From contig NZ_CP033898.1 of the NCBI RefSeq assembly GCF_003814005.1, forward strand, positions 496,001 through 560,000: a DNA stretch of 64,000 nt. Reading direction: 5' to 3'. The notes below the pieces were generated by a model. The model made no database searches, was not told where the DNA came from, and worked only from the letters and a program-made list of their open reading frames with translations. The DNA is from Corynebacterium pseudopelargi. Its GTDB lineage: Bacteria > Actinomycetota > Actinomycetes > Mycobacteriales > Mycobacteriaceae. Numbering within the stretch: the first letter of the stretch is position 1; the number at the start of each line of letters is the position of its first letter. Shown piece by piece: positions 51,973 to 63,595 of the stretch. The translations under genes and the position numbers were made by a program.

Positions 51973-52602
51973 ATGAACCAAAACGGTATGCAAATGCCCC
52001 AATCGCGCTACGTCCTGCCTTCCTTCATTGAGCAGTCGGCGTACGGCACCAAAGAAACCAACCCTTACGCGAAGCTTTTCGAAGAACGCATCATCTTCCT
52101 AGGAACCCAGGTCGATGACACTTCCGCCAACGACATCATGGCGCAGCTCTTGGTGCTCGAAGGGCTCGATCCCGACCGAGAGATCACCATGTACATCAAC
52201 TCTCCCGGTGGATCCTTCACCTCACTGATGGCCATCTACGACACCATGCAGTACGTTCGCCCCGACGTGCGCACCGTCTGCCTGGGCCAGGCCGCCTCTG
52301 CAGCAGCAGTGCTGCTAGCTGCAGGTGCGCCCGGCAAGCGCGCTTGCCTTCCTAACTCGCGCGTATTGATCCACCAGCCTGCTACCGAAGGCACCCGAGG
52401 CCAGGTATCTGACCTGGAAATCCAGGCCAAAGAAATCGAGCGCATGCGCGTGCTGATGGAAAACACGCTGGCGCGCCACACCGGCCGTAGCGCGGAGCAG
52501 ATCCGCGAAGATACCGATCGCGATAAGATTCTCACCGCTGAAGAGGCAGTGGAGTATGGCATCGTTGATCAGGTTTTTGATTATCGCAAGATGAACGGCT
52601 AG
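51973..52602 (+). CDS. clpP2: ATP-dependent Clp protease proteolytic subunit 2
   Basis: A 209-residue ClpP: Ser in LGQAASAAAVLLAAG, His in SRVLIHQPATEG and Asp in DTDRDKILTA. It pairs with ClpP1 to make the active protease. It is preceded by GCAGGAG and closed by the 18-bp perfect palindrome of the repeated motif. Confidence 0.96.
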   Translation: MNQNGMQMPQSRYVLPSFIEQSAYGTKETNPYAKLFEERIIFLGTQVDDTSANDIMAQLLVLEGLDPDREITMYINSPGGSFTSLMAIYDTMQYVRPDVRTVCLGQAASAAAVLLAAGAPGKRACLPNSRVLIHQPATEGTRGQVSDLEIQAKEIERMRVLMENTLARHTGRSAEQIREDTDRDKILTAEEAVEYGIVDQVFDYRKMNG

Positions 52603-52620
52603 GGATTTTCCTTGGCGTTT

Positions 52621-52659
52621 GTTTCCCCTCCTAACTTTCTTCGAAAGTTAGGAGGGGAA
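52621..52659. repeat. AGTTAGGAG motif, perfect 18-bp palindrome
   Basis: The longest copy: 18-bp arms (52621-52638 and 52642-52659) around TTC, containing CTCCTAACTTTC / GAAAGTTAGGAG. It lies between clpP2 and clpX and probably ends or attenuates transcription. The plus strand right of it is strongly G-rich (52801-52860: 9 C, 23 G by hand). Confidence 0.95.
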
Positions 52660-52734
52660 ATTTGACGTAAGCACTAGAGTGTTTCTTAAACCTCCCGGCT
52701 TCTTCGACCTTCGGATTGGAAGTTTCTTCTTTTT

Positions 52735-54009
52735 ATGACTCGTATTCAGGAAAGCGCTGATTTGCTCAAGTGCTCTTTTTGCGGCAAAAGCCAAAAGCAG
52801 GTGAAGAAGCTGATCGCCGGTGGCGGTGTGTATATCTGCGATGAGTGCATTGAGTTGTGCAATGAGATCATCGAGGAGGAGTTGGCCTCCGGCGCTGGTG
52901 AGCAGCGCGATTCGGATGATCGTTTGCCGCGTCCTTCTGAGATTTCGGCGTTTTTGGATAAGTACGTGGTTGGCCAGGATGAGGCGAAGCGTGTTTTGGC
53001 TGTGGCCGTCTACAACCACTACAAGCGTGTGCGTGTGTTGGAGTCTGGGCGACGTCCGAATGAGGACGATGCTGAGCTGCAGAAGTCGAATATTTTGATG
53101 TTGGGGCCTACGGGTACGGGTAAGACGTATTTGGCTCAGACGCTCGCTAAGCTTCTCGACGTCCCGTTTACCATCGCTGACGCCACTTCCTTGACCGAGG
53201 CCGGCTACGTTGGCGAGGACGTGGAAAATATCGTGCTGAAGCTCTTGCAGGCTGCTGACTTCGATGTGCAGCGCGCCCAGCGCGGCATTATCTACATCGA
53301 TGAGGTGGATAAGATTTCGCGCAAGTCGGACAACCCCTCGATCACTCGAGATGTCTCTGGCGAGGGTGTGCAGCAGGCGCTGTTGAAGATTCTCGAAGGC
53401 ACCGTTGCATCCATCCCTCCACAGGGTGGCCGCAAGCATCCGAACCAGGATTTCATCCAGGTTGATACTTCCAATGTGTTGTTCATCGTCGCTGGTGCGT
53501 TCGCTGGTTTGGAAAAGGTCATTGCTGAACGACGCGGCAAGCGCGGCATTGGTTTTGGCGCTGAGTTAGGAGAGGGCCAGCACAATCCCGATGCGGTGGA
53601 TTTCCAGGAGGTTCGCCCTGAGGATTTGGTGAAGTTTGGCCTGATCCCCGAATTCATTGGTCGTCTGCCTGTGGTGGCCACGGTGCGTGATCTTGATGAG
53701 CCCGCCTTGATCCGTGTCCTCACCGAACCAAAGAATGCTTTGGTCAAGCAGTACAAGCGCCTTTTCGAGCTTGACGATGTTTCCTTGGAATTCGAAGAAG
53801 AAGCACTTGCAGTGATCGCCCATAAGGCGGTTGAACGTGGCACGGGTGCGCGTGGTTTGCGCGCAATCATGGAAGAAATTCTCGTGCCCGTCATGTACGA
53901 CATTCCGGACCGCGAGGATTTGGAGTCGGTGATCATCACCGCCGAGGCTGCGAGGGGCGAGAGCGAACCGAAGCTTGTCCAGCGTGGCGAGGCAGAGAAA
54001 ACCGCCTAA
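52735..54009 (+). CDS. clpX: ATP-dependent Clp protease ATP-binding subunit ClpX
   Basis: A 424-residue AAA+ unfoldase: N-terminal C4 zinc-binding domain (CSFCGKSQ, then CDECIELC), Walker [12 protein letters not shown] (about 123), Walker [11 protein letters not shown], sensor II region [17 protein letters not shown]. It unfolds tagged substrates into ClpP1P2. The first 400 bp use G/T-ending codons heavily, unlike the rest. A single motif copy at 53563 is translated as ELGEG. Confidence 0.97.
   Translation: MTRIQESADLLKCSFCGKSQKQVKKLIAGGGVYICDECIELCNEIIEEELASGAGEQRDSDDRLPRPSEISAFLDKYVVGQDEAKRVLAVAVYNHYKRVRVLESGRRPNEDDAELQKSNILMLGPTGTGKTYLAQTLAKLLDVPFTIADATSLTEAGYVGEDVENIVLKLLQAADFDVQRAQRGIIYIDEVDKISRKSDNPSITRDVSGEGVQQALLKILEGTVASIPPQGGRKHPNQDFIQVDTSNVLFIVAGAFAGLEKVIAERRGKRGIGFGAELGEGQHNPDAVDFQEVRPEDLVKFGLIPEFIGRLPVVATVRDLDEPALIRVLTEPKNALVKQYKRLFELDDVSLEFEEEALAVIAHKAVERGTGARGLRAIMEEILVPVMYDIPDREDLESVIITAEAARGESEPKLVQRGEAEKTA
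53563..53576 (+). repeat. AGTTAGGAG motif, single copy in clpX
   Basis: GAGTTAGGAGAGGG in frame (ELGEG). Confidence 0.65.
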
Positions 54010-54055
54010 GGCGTAGAGACGACTCAGGGCCGTTGCAGCATTGCTGCAACGGCCC

Positions 54056-54087
54056 TTTCTCCTAAATTTCCTAGAAAGTTAGGAGAA
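54056..54087. repeat. AGTTAGGAG motif, inverted pair
   Basis: TTTCTCCTAAATTTC / GAAAGTTAGGAGAA around CTA with one mismatch. It supplies the stop codon of the tetR gene and separates it from clpX. To the right, 54181-54480 has about 46 C to 127 G over five 60-base lines by hand. Confidence 0.9.
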
Positions 54088-54837
54088 GAGGTCGGAGGAG
54101 ATTTCGTAGTCGCCGGACTTCTCCGCTTCCTCGTCCTCCCGCTGCTCGGCCCCGCTGAGGTAGCTGGTGGCGGAGGTGGTTTTGAGGGTGGAGGTTAAAA
54201 AGGCGAGGACGGCGTCGATGGCGAGGCGGTTCATGCCTTGGGTGTTTTCTTCGTCCATCATGTCGATGCCGTAGAGGTTGATGGTGGTGGAGCGGGAGTT
54301 GATGCGGAAGACGGCGAGGGAGGCGATGAGGGTGAATACGTCTTGGGCTGAGATGCCGGGGCGGAATGCTCCGGAGTCTTGGCCGAGCATGAGGAGTTTG
54401 TCGAGTTGCAGGGTGATGGCTGATTGGTCGGATAGGGGTGTGGCTTCGGCGATTTTGCCGTAGTGGTGGAGGTTTTCCATTTGGAGCATGCGTACTGCTT
54501 CGGGGTTGGCCACGTAGGTGCGGTAGACGGCGTCGACGACTTTTTTTACTCCGTCGACGGGTACGGCTGATTCGAGTTGCATTTCTTCGGCGCTTGGGCG
54601 GAGTCTTTGGACGGCTGTTTCGAGGCAGCGGCGGTAGAGGCCTTTTTTGTCACCAAAGTGGTAGTGAATCATGCGCTTGGACATGCCGGAGGTTTTGGCG
54701 ATTGCTTCGAGTTTGGCGTCTGAGAAGCCCTTGGCGGAGAACATTGCGAGTGCGGTGTCGAGCACGTCTTCTGGTGTGACATTTTCGTTGTGTACCTGCT
54801 GATTGGCGTTTTTCTTCTTGTCGCCGTTGCCCGTCAC
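54079..54837 (-). CDS. TetR-family transcriptional regulator
   Basis: A 252-residue protein. An N-terminal basic, Asn-rich lead is followed by the HTH (DVLDTALAMFSAKGFSDAKL, then AKTSGMSKRMIHYHFGDKKG). The C-terminal domain is of the TetR_C type found in regulators of aromatic or lipid catabolism, ligand unknown. GTG 54837 is taken because AGGAGG lies 9 nt upstream; a longer frame exists. It is divergent from mdh. It ends Asp-Leu-Phe-Ser within the inverted motif. Confidence 0.88.
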   Translation of the reverse strand: MTGNGDKKKNANQQVHNENVTPEDVLDTALAMFSAKGFSDAKLEAIAKTSGMSKRMIHYHFGDKKGLYRRCLETAVQRLRPSAEEMQLESAVPVDGVKKVVDAVYRTYVANPEAVRMLQMENLHHYGKIAEATPLSDQSAITLQLDKLLMLGQDSGAFRPGISAQDVFTLIASLAVFRINSRSTTINLYGIDMMDEENTQGMNRLAIDAVLAFLTSTLKTTSATSYLSGAEQREDEEAEKSGDYEISSDLFS

Positions 54838-56161
<1,324 letters not shown>

Positions 56162-56210
56162 AACTTTCCTTCTTTCTCAAGCGCTCGTGGGCCTGTGCCT
56201 GCGGGCGCTT

Positions 56211-56240
56211 TTCTCCTAACTTTTGGCAAAAGTTAGGATA
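56211..56240. repeat. AGTTAGGAG motif, inverted pair before valS
   Basis: TCTCCTAACTTTT / AAAAGTTAGGATA around GGC, six bases before the valS start. It can end mdh transcription, or provide the valS ribosome site (AGGATAGGGGA). Confidence 0.9.
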
Positions 56241-56245
56241 GGGGA

Positions 56246-58948
56246 GTGACTGCCAACATTGATGCTTCGAATCCATCCGACCCCGCTACCCGCCTGCCAA
56301 AATCTTGGGTGCCCCAAGACCACGAGGCTGATCTGTATCAGTCGTGGGTAGATGCGGGTTATTTCACCGCCGACGCCAGCAGTTCGAAGCCGGCGTTTTC
56401 CATTGTGTTGCCGCCGCCGAATGTGACTGGCCAGTTGCACATGGGTCATGCTTTGGATCATGCGTTGATGGACGCGATGGTGCGTCGTAAGCGTATGCAG
56501 GGCTTTGAGGTGCTGTGGTTGCCGGGTATGGATCATGCTGGCATTGCTACGCAGTCGAAGGTTGAGGCGATGTTGAAGGAGCGCGAGGGTAAGTCCCGTT
56601 GGGATTATTCTCGTGAGGAGTTCATTGAGCATGTGTGGGCCTGGAAGCGCGAGTATGGTGGCACGATTGGTCAGCAGATGCGTGCGATTGGCGATTCGGT
56701 GGATTGGTCGCGTGAGCGTTTCACCTTAGATGAGGGTTTGTCTCGTGCGGTGCAGACCATCTTCAAGCAGATGTTTGATCAGGGCCTGATTTATCGCGAT
56801 TATCGCTTGATTAACTGGTCTCCTGTGCTTGAAACTGCCGTTTCGGATATTGAGGTGGTGCACAAGGACGTTGAAGGTGAGTTGGTCTCGATTCGCTATG
56901 GTTCGCTTGTCGACGATCAACCCCACGTCATCGTTGCCACTACGCGCGTAGAAACGATGCTTGGCGACGTCGCCGTGGCCGTTCACCCCGATGATGATCG
57001 CTACCGCGAGCTGGTCGGTACCAGCCTGCCACACCCCTTTATTGAAGGCCGTGAGCTGAAGATCATCGCCGATGACTATGTCGATCCAGAATTCGGCACC
57101 GGTGCGGTGAAGATCACCCCGGCCCATGACCCCAATGACTACGCCATGGGCCAGCGCCACGACCTGGACATGCCCATCGTGATGGATGCCAAGGGCCGCA
57201 TCGCCGATACCGGCACTGAGTTCGATGGCATGGATCGCTTTGAGGCTCGCGTGAAAATCCGCGAGGCTTTGGCTAAGCAGGGTCGCATTGTTAAGGAGGT
57301 GCGCCCCTATGTGCACGCCGTTGGTCACTCGGAGCGCTCCGGTGAGCCCATCGAGCCCCGCTTGAGCTTGCAGTGGTTTGTCAAGGTAGAGCAATTGGCC
57401 AAGATGGCCGGCGATGCTGTGCGCGAGGGCGATACCACCATCCACCCGTCAAGTTCTGAGCCTCGCTACTTTGACTGGGTAGACGATATGCACGACTGGA
57501 CCATTTCGCGTCAGTTGTGGTGGGGCCACCGCATTCCCATCTGGTACGGCCCTGATGGTGAAGTGGTCTGCTGCGGCCCAGACGAGCAGCCCCCGGCTGG
57601 CTACGAGCAAGACCCGGACGTGTTAGACACCTGGTTCTCCTCAGCTCTGTGGCCTTTTAGCACCCTTGGCTGGCCGGATAAGACCCCGGAGCTAGAGAAG
57701 TTCTATCCCACCTCGGTGCTCGTTACCGCATACGACATCCTGTTCTTCTGGGTTGCTCGCATGATGATGTTCGGCACCTTCGCAGGCCTGAACACCCCCG
57801 AGCTGCTTGGTGATGGCAAGGATGGCCGCCCTCAGATTCCTTTCCACGATCTCTTCTTGCACGGCCTGGTTCGCGATGAGCATGGCCGCAAGATGAGCAA
57901 GTCGCTTGGCAATGGCATTAACCCCATGGACTGGGTGCGCGACTACGGTGCCGATGCTTTGCGCTTTACGCTCGTGCGTGGCGCGAACCCCGGCGTGGAT
58001 TTGCCGGTGGGCGAGGACGCAGCGCAGAGCTCTCGTAACTTTGCCACCAAGCTCTTTAACGCCACCAAGTTCGCCCTGCTCAATGGTGCTCGCACCGGTG
58101 AGCTGCCCGCACGCGAGGACTTAAGCGATGCCGACCGCTGGATCCTCGATCGCCTCGAGCAGGTGCGCCAGCAGGTGGATGATTACTTAGATCGCTATCA
58201 ATTTGCCAAGGCTAATGAGCTGCTCTTCCAGTTCACCTGGGGTGAATTCTGCGACTGGTATCTCGAAATTGCCAAGGTGCAAATCCCGCGCGAGGGTGAA
58301 AGCGTCCAAGGCGAGAACACCAAGATCGTGTTGGGCAATGCCCTCGACGCCATCTTGCGTCTGCTGCACCCCTCCATGCCTTTTGTTACCGAGGTGCTGT
58401 GGAAGGCCCTCACTGGTGAGGAATCCCTCGTGGTGTCTCAGTGGCCGGGTGCAGAGCACACCAATGGTGGAGCTGCCAGCGATGAGCGTGCAGCCAAGCG
58501 CATGGACGATGTGCAAAAGCTCGTCACCGAGCTGCGCCGCTTCCGTTCGGATCAGGGCGTGAAGCCTTCTCAGCGTGTGCCCGCTCGCATTGACTTCGCA
58601 GCCGCCGACCTTGAGCAGCAGGCAGCCCTGGTGCGCTCCCTTGCCCGCGTGGACGAGCCCGAGGATGGGTTTGCTGCCAGCGCGAGCATCGAGGTTCGCC
58701 TTGCAGAAGGCCCGCTTGAGGTGGCGTTGGATACGTCGGGGACCGTCGACAAGCAAGCAGAGCGCAAGCGCCTAGAAAAAGACCTTGCCGCAGCTGAAAA
58801 GGAAGTCGATACCACCGCCAAGAAGCTCGGTAATGAGAACTTCCTGGCCAAGGCTCCTGAGGCCGTGGTGGAAAAGATTCGCCAGCGTGCGAAGGTGGCT
58901 CAGGATGAAGTCGAGCGCATTTCCGCGCGCTTAAAGGAGCTTGCATGA
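56246..58948 (+). CDS. valS: valyl-tRNA synthetase
   Basis: A 900-residue class I synthetase. The HIGH-type motif is [19 protein letters not shown] (about 57-74), KMSKS-type [11 protein letters not shown] (about 549), the CP1 editing domain about 200-330 ([17 protein letters not shown]), an anticodon-binding domain and a C-terminal coiled coil ([20 protein letters not shown]). Starts at GTG 56246 right after the palindrome. The first 600 bp are G/T-rich (56461-56520: 9 C, 25 G by hand). It overlaps folC by 4 bp. Confidence 0.97.
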   Translation: MTANIDASNPSDPATRLPKSWVPQDHEADLYQSWVDAGYFTADASSSKPAFSIVLPPPNVTGQLHMGHALDHALMDAMVRRKRMQGFEVLWLPGMDHAGIATQSKVEAMLKEREGKSRWDYSREEFIEHVWAWKREYGGTIGQQMRAIGDSVDWSRERFTLDEGLSRAVQTIFKQMFDQGLIYRDYRLINWSPVLETAVSDIEVVHKDVEGELVSIRYGSLVDDQPHVIVATTRVETMLGDVAVAVHPDDDRYRELVGTSLPHPFIEGRELKIIADDYVDPEFGTGAVKITPAHDPNDYAMGQRHDLDMPIVMDAKGRIADTGTEFDGMDRFEARVKIREALAKQGRIVKEVRPYVHAVGHSERSGEPIEPRLSLQWFVKVEQLAKMAGDAVREGDTTIHPSSSEPRYFDWVDDMHDWTISRQLWWGHRIPIWYGPDGEVVCCGPDEQPPAGYEQDPDVLDTWFSSALWPFSTLGWPDKTPELEKFYPTSVLVTAYDILFFWVARMMMFGTFAGLNTPELLGDGKDGRPQIPFHDLFLHGLVRDEHGRKMSKSLGNGINPMDWVRDYGADALRFTLVRGANPGVDLPVGEDAAQSSRNFATKLFNATKFALLNGARTGELPAREDLSDADRWILDRLEQVRQQVDDYLDRYQFAKANELLFQFTWGEFCDWYLEIAKVQIPREGESVQGENTKIVLGNALDAILRLLHPSMPFVTEVLWKALTGEESLVVSQWPGAEHTNGGAASDERAAKRMDDVQKLVTELRRFRSDQGVKPSQRVPARIDFAAADLEQQAALVRSLARVDEPEDGFAASASIEVRLAEGPLEVALDTSGTVDKQAERKRLEKDLAAAEKEVDTTAKKLGNENFLAKAPEAVVEKIRQRAKVAQDEVERISARLKELA

Positions 58949-60420
58949 GCGAAGTTGAACTCGACGCCACCGGGCTTTCCTTGCCTATCGACGTCAACGA
59001 TAAGCACGTCGAGGTGCCCAGCGAAGAGATCACGCAAGAAGATCTAGCGGCCCTTGCAGCAGTGGAGGCCGAACTTGATCAACGCTGGTCTGAAGTAAAA
59101 ATCGACCCCACCTTGGATCGCATCCAGGCCTTGATGGATTTACTCGGTAATCCCGAGCGCGCCTACCCGGCAATCCACATTGCCGGTACGAATGGCAAAA
59201 CCTCCACGGTGCGCATGATCGAGTCGCTGCTGCGCGCCTTTCACCGGCGCACTGGGCGCACCACCAGCCCCCATCTGCAGCTTGTAACCGAGCGCATCGC
59301 CATTGATGGCCAACCCATTCATCCGCGCGATTATGTGCGCACCTGGGAAGAGATCAAGCCCTATGTGGAGATGATCGATGCCAAATCGGAGGCCGAAGGC
59401 GGGCCGAAGATGAGCAAATTCGAGGTGCTTAGCGCCATGGCCTATGCAGCCTTTGCCGACGCGCCCGTCGATGTGGCCGTGGTGGAAGTGGGCATGGGTG
59501 GGCGTTGGGATGCCACCAACGTGATCTCCGCCGATGTTGCCGTGATCACCCCAATCGGTACTGATCACACCGAATACTTAGGAGAGACGATCGAGGAGAT
59601 CGCGGCGGAAAAAGCGGGCATTATCAAGTCGCGCTGGGATGCCGATGATCTGCTCACGCCTCCGGAAAATATCGCCATCGTGGCCGATCAGGATCCGGCT
59701 GCGATGCGCGTGATTTTGGAACAAGCCGTCTCCGTTGACGCTGCCGTGGCTCGTCTCGGCCAAGAATTTGGGGTCGTTGAATCCCAGATTGCCGTGGGTG
59801 GCCAACAGCTCACGCTGCGTGGCCTCGCCGGCGATTATGAAGATATCTTCTTGCCACTATCCGGTGCGCACCAAGCGCGCAACGCTGCCGTGGCCCTGGC
59901 TGCCGTGGAGGCCTTTTTTGGCGCAGCCCCAGGCAAGCCGCTGGATCTGAATACCGTCCAAGAAGGTTTCGGCACCGTTTCTTCTCCAGGGCGCCTAGAG
60001 CGCGTGCGCACCACCCCGAGCATCTTCGTTGATGCCACCCACAATCCTCATGGTGCCAAGGCTTTAGGAGAGGCCCTTGACCGCGACTTCGAGTTTTCCA
60101 GGCTCGTCGGTGTGGTGGGCGTGCTGGGTGATAAAGATGCCCGCGGCGTGCTCGAGGCCCTAGAGCCTTATCTTGCCGAGGTGGTCTGCACCCAAAACTC
60201 CTCGCCTCGGGCTTTAGAGGCCGAGGAACTTGCCGAATATGCCCGCGAGGTTTTTGGCGAAGAACGCGTCCACGTCGAGCCCTACTTGCCCGGTGCAGTA
60301 GAGCTGGCGGTGGAATTGGCCGAAGATACCGATATTCAATCCGGTGCCGGTGTGATCATTACTGGCTCGGTGGTCACCGCCGGGGAAGCCCGCACGCTGT
60401 TTGGAAAGGACCCCGCATGA
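58945..60420 (+). CDS. folC: folylpolyglutamate synthase / dihydrofolate synthase
   Basis: Mur-ligase-fold enzyme, 491 residues, that adds glutamate to folates and perhaps makes dihydrofolate. The P-loop is [21 protein letters not shown] (shown in part as [17 protein letters not shown], about 79-95). [16 protein letters not shown] and [13 protein letters not shown] are typical, with [12 protein letters not shown] in the C-terminal domain. The ATGA overlap with valS and the ATGA overlap with the DUF4233 gene show coupling. Order valS-folC-DUF4233 is conserved in mycobacteria. Confidence 0.96.
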   Translation: MSEVELDATGLSLPIDVNDKHVEVPSEEITQEDLAALAAVEAELDQRWSEVKIDPTLDRIQALMDLLGNPERAYPAIHIAGTNGKTSTVRMIESLLRAFHRRTGRTTSPHLQLVTERIAIDGQPIHPRDYVRTWEEIKPYVEMIDAKSEAEGGPKMSKFEVLSAMAYAAFADAPVDVAVVEVGMGGRWDATNVISADVAVITPIGTDHTEYLGETIEEIAAEKAGIIKSRWDADDLLTPPENIAIVADQDPAAMRVILEQAVSVDAAVARLGQEFGVVESQIAVGGQQLTLRGLAGDYEDIFLPLSGAHQARNAAVALAAVEAFFGAAPGKPLDLNTVQEGFGTVSSPGRLERVRTTPSIFVDATHNPHGAKALGEALDRDFEFSRLVGVVGVLGDKDARGVLEALEPYLAEVVCTQNSSPRALEAEELAEYAREVFGEERVHVEPYLPGAVELAVELAEDTDIQSGAGVIITGSVVTAGEARTLFGKDPA

Positions 60421-60842
60421 GCAAGTCCGAGCAACCCATCGAATACGGCCCGCTAGGCCCAGGCCATGCTCCGGCCAAGGACCCGATGAAAGGCCTGAGA
60501 GGGGTCATGGCAGGCACCATGATGATGGAGTCGATCTCCTTTTATCTGGTGCTCACCGTGATCCTGCGCGTTGATGGCGGAGCCTACTGGACCACCTTCA
60601 ACTGGGTGTACGTCACCGCCGTTGCCACCGCAATGCTGCTGCTGAGCTTTATGCAGCGCTTTTCCTGGGCTGTAAAGGCCAATATCGGCATCCAAGTCTT
60701 TGCACTGCTTGGCTTCTTTGTGCACGTCTCCATGGGCATCATGGCCATCATCTTTATCGCCGTGTGGTGGTATTTGTTCTACTTGCGCAAGAACTTAATT
60801 GAGCGCATGAAGCGTGGCCTGCTTACCACCCAGCACATGTAG
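60417..60842 (+). CDS. DUF4233 membrane protein
   Basis: A 141-residue protein with four hydrophobic segments, the N-terminal PMKGLRGVMAGTMMMESISF and a middle INKQ-free TM region typical of DUF4233. The function is unknown; its position after folC is constant in Corynebacteriales (Rv2446c). In most relatives ndk follows, but here a terminator and an unrelated transporter come next. Confidence 0.88.
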   Translation: MSKSEQPIEYGPLGPGHAPAKDPMKGLRGVMAGTMMMESISFYLVLTVILRVDGGAYWTTFNWVYVTAVATAMLLLSFMQRFSWAVKANIGIQVFALLGFFVHVSMGIMAIIFIAVWWYLFYLRKNLIERMKRGLLTTQHM

Positions 60843-61197
60843 CTGATAAAGCCTGTAGAAGCCTTCCTCATTGCAGGAAGGCTTTTACTTTAGGAGCAGC
60901 CGTTTTCGCCTATATCAAACTTTTAGCTCACCCCAAAAGACACATGTTGCGTTTTAGTAAATGTTTGGATTTGCAGGTGTGTGGGCGGAAAAACGCCACG
61001 TCAGAAGCTGCTAAAACCCAAGCGCCTGCAAACAGTTTCATACGCATCGATGCGCCAGGGGGTTTTCGCAGGCACAGCGGTTTTTTCAGCGCCTTAAACC
61101 AGCTTTAGTCTTTTGGGCGGTGGAGGTAGCCCGCTGAAACCGAGCGCGGGTGTAACCGAGTGCTCCACATCTCAAGGGAAAAGGCACAAGCACAAGC
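60843..61197. terminator. terminator and promoter region after the folC operon
   Basis: AAGCCTTCCT / AGGAAGGCTT (60859-60884) followed by TTACTTT terminates the valS operon. The rest (300 bp) holds GGCG-AAAAA-CGCC near 60990 and the dctA promoter. No gene is seen. Confidence 0.75.
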
Positions 61198-62616
61198 ATG
61201 GAAAAAATCTCCAGTTCCCCCAAAATCCCAGAGCCAAAGGGTGGCCACAAAGACCGCTCCCACTGGCTCTACATCGGCGTAATCATCGCCGTGATCGCAG
61301 GCATCATCTTCGGACTCGTGGCACCGGACGCCGCCAAGGGCTTCAAAGTGCTCGGCACCGCATTCGTGCATCTGATCGTCATGATGATCCCCGCGGTGAT
61401 TTTCTGCACCATCGTGCTCGGCATCGGCTCCGTTCGCGCCGCAGCCACCGTGGGCAAAGCAGGCGGCTTGGCGCTTGCCTACTTCATCACCATGTCCACC
61501 TTCGCGCTTGCCGTAGGCCTGGTGGTAGGCAACCTCATCCAACCCGGCTCCGGATTAAATATCGAGGCCTCTAGGGGAGCCGCCGATTCCCTCGTGGCAA
61601 AGAATGCCGCCGAAAGCCACGGCACCATCGACTTCCTGCTGGGTATTATCCCCACCACGATCTTCTCCTCATTTACCAGCGGCAATATCCTGCAGGTGCT
61701 CTTCGTGGCCTTGCTTACCGGCTTTGCTGTGCAGTCCATGGGCAAGCGTGGCGAGCCCATCCTCGGTGCCATCGCACACCTGCAGCGGCTTTCCTTCAAG
61801 ATCCTCAACATGATCCTCTGGCTCGCCCCCATCGGCGCTTTTGGTGCCATCGCCGGCGTGGTTGGCCAAACGGGTATTGAATCCGTGAAGCAGATGGCCA
61901 TCCTCATGGTCGCCTTCTACATCACCTGCTTCTTGTTTGTGTTCGTGGTGTTGGGGCTGATCTTGAAGATCTTCGCCGGCTTTAACATCTTCAAGCTGGT
62001 CAAGTACCTAGCCCGTGAATTCCTGCTGATCGTGGCCACCTCCTCATCTGAATCGGCCCTTCCTAACTTGATGCGCAAGATGGAACACGTGGGCGTGGAC
62101 AAGTCCACCGTCGGCATCGTCGTGCCCACCGGCTACTCCTTCAACCTCGATGGCACCGCCATCTACCTCACCATGGCCTCGATCTTCATTGCCGATGCCA
62201 TGAACAAGCCCATGGACATGGGCGAGCAGATCGCACTGCTGCTGTTTATGATCATCGCCTCCAAGGGTGCCGCAGGTGTGACCGGTGGTGGCCTAGCTGC
62301 GCTGACCGCCGGCCTGCAATCGCATCGCCCCGAGCTTCTCGACGGCGTGGGCATCATCGTCGGCATCGACCGCTTCATGTCCGAGGCCCGTGCGCTTACC
62401 AACTTCTCCGGCAACGCCGTTGCCACCCTGCTGGTAGGCAAGTGGACCCACACCGTGGATCGCCAGCGCGTCTACGACGTGCTCGACGGCAAGATTCCTT
62501 ATGAGGAAATGCCCGATGACACCCACGTAGATATGCACAACCCCACCGTGAGCAACGACCCGGCAGGCCAATTGCAACCAACGCCGCAGGTAGACATCGA
62601 CAAATACAGCCACTAG
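61198..62616 (+). CDS. dctA: dicarboxylate/amino acid:cation symporter (DctA/DAACS)
   Basis: A 472-residue inner-membrane symporter. The DAACS signature is present: TSSSESALPNLMRKMEHVGV (first hairpin), then GYSFNLDGTAIYLTMAS and the second hairpin ASKGAAGVTGGGLAAL, with the substrate Asp in GIIVGIDRFMSEARAL. It has about 8 TM helices. Likely substrates are C4 dicarboxylates or glutamate; the GIDRFMSEARA loop fits DctA. It stands alone with a 16-bp terminator. Confidence 0.93.
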   Translation: MEKISSSPKIPEPKGGHKDRSHWLYIGVIIAVIAGIIFGLVAPDAAKGFKVLGTAFVHLIVMMIPAVIFCTIVLGIGSVRAAATVGKAGGLALAYFITMSTFALAVGLVVGNLIQPGSGLNIEASRGAADSLVAKNAAESHGTIDFLLGIIPTTIFSSFTSGNILQVLFVALLTGFAVQSMGKRGEPILGAIAHLQRLSFKILNMILWLAPIGAFGAIAGVVGQTGIESVKQMAILMVAFYITCFLFVFVVLGLILKIFAGFNIFKLVKYLAREFLLIVATSSSESALPNLMRKMEHVGVDKSTVGIVVPTGYSFNLDGTAIYLTMASIFIADAMNKPMDMGEQIALLLFMIIASKGAAGVTGGGLAALTAGLQSHRPELLDGVGIIVGIDRFMSEARALTNFSGNAVATLLVGKWTHTVDRQRVYDVLDGKIPYEEMPDDTHVDMHNPTVSNDPAGQLQPTPQVDIDKYSH

Positions 62617-62629
62617 CTGCCCATAGCAA

Positions 62630-62666
62630 GCACCCTCAAAGGATCGCACTGATCCTTTGAGGGTGC
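62630..62666. terminator. bidirectional terminator between dctA and the OCD gene
   Basis: A perfect 16-bp stem, GCACCCTCAAAGGATC / GATCCTTTGAGGGTGC, with loop GCACT, between convergent genes. Confidence 0.95.
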
Positions 62667-62683
62667 TGCGCTTCGTGGAAACG

Positions 62684-63592
62684 CTACTGCGTGCTCATCA
62701 TGCCCACAGCAACAGCCAAATCTTCCCAGCTCATGCCGGTGCCTTTGAATACGCGCGGCTTGGTGTAGTCCACCTCGACCTCGCCGAGCACCAAATCCTT
62801 CAACGTGCGAAGCTCAGATTCGGCCAACGCACCGTCCTCAATCGCCATCACCACGTCGCCGGCTTCGCGCAGGGCAGTGGTCACATCTTCGACCACCACG
62901 AGCGAACGCCCCATCAATTCGGCCGGTACTTCACGACGATCAGTCTCATGGGAACCGATAGCCAAAACGCACACATCATCGCGCACATCTGCGGCCTCAA
63001 ACAGGGCAGAGCCAGCAGAAGTAGCGCACACGATCACATCGGCGTCGCGAATATCGGAGACCTCGCCAACACGCGCCTGAATGCCCATCTGCGCCAACTC
63101 TTCCACGGCAGCCTGCGCCTTTTGTGCATCGCGGCCAAGCAGCACGCACTCGCGCACCTCACGCAAATCCGCCAGCGCACGGGCATGGCCAACCCCCTGC
63201 GGGCCGGTGCCAAACACCACCAGCTTGTCCACCGCGCCGGGTGCCAGCAGCTTCGAGGCCGCGAGCGCACTGACGGCGGGCGTGCGAATATTGGTCAGCG
63301 CCACACCGTCGATCATGGCTTGAAGCTGCAACGTTTGGCCGTCGAAAAGCACATAGGTGCCATCGATCCTGGGCAAATCAGTGTTGCCGGGAGCCAAACC
63401 AATGATTTTCGCGCCAGCCCAACCGGGGATGGAGGCGGGCATGGAAAGGATTTGGCCGGCTGGCACGGCGGTGATGCTGCGCGCTGGATCCTCGGCCGGT
63501 TCCACTCCTGATTTTAGGGCGGAAGTTAGGAGGGAAAGGGCGCGGGCGGGCGAGATCGTTGCTTGAACCTCTGCATAATCAAAAACCTTCAT
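62684..63592 (-). CDS. ornithine cyclodeaminase/mu-crystallin family protein
   Basis: A 302-residue NAD(P)-dependent protein of the OCD/CRYM family. LSMPASIPGWAGAKIIGLAP is in the catalytic lobe, ALTNIRTPAVSALAASKL precedes the Rossmann motif VVFGTGPQGVGHARAL, and VCATSAG follows. It may be an ornithine cyclodeaminase, delta1-pyrroline-2-carboxylate reductase or N-(carboxyethyl)-amino acid enzyme; sequence does not decide. It lies 3 bp after the pirin gene on the same strand, hence one operon. A motif copy is translated near its start (LLTSALKSGVE). Confidence 0.88.
   Translation of the reverse strand: MKVFDYAEVQATISPARALSLLTSALKSGVEPAEDPARSITAVPAGQILSMPASIPGWAGAKIIGLAPGNTDLPRIDGTYVLFDGQTLQLQAMIDGVALTNIRTPAVSALAASKLLAPGAVDKLVVFGTGPQGVGHARALADLREVRECVLLGRDAQKAQAAVEELAQMGIQARVGEVSDIRDADVIVCATSAGSALFEAADVRDDVCVLAIGSHETDRREVPAELMGRSLVVVEDVTTALREAGDVVMAIEDGALAESELRTLKDLVLGEVEVDYTKPRVFKGTGMSWEDLAVAVGMMSTQ
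63504..63534. repeat. AGTTAGGAG motif, imperfect inverted pair in the OCD gene
   Basis: ACTCCTGATTTT / AAGTTAGGAGGG. The plus strand left is strongly C-rich (63061-63120: 28 C, 12 G by hand), right G-rich (63721-63780: 13 C, 23 G), although both sides are covered by minus-strand genes. Confidence 0.7.
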
Positions 63593-63595
63593 GCC

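Noticed and set aside
52350..52358. CCTAACTCG in clpP2 as a motif copy
   Set aside because: Only the CCTAACT core matches and it encodes the conserved region before the catalytic His; probably chance.
62060..62071. TTCCTAACTTG in dctA as a motif copy
   Set aside because: Lacks the outer CTC and the flanking skew has the opposite sign; it encodes a conserved part of the DAACS signature.
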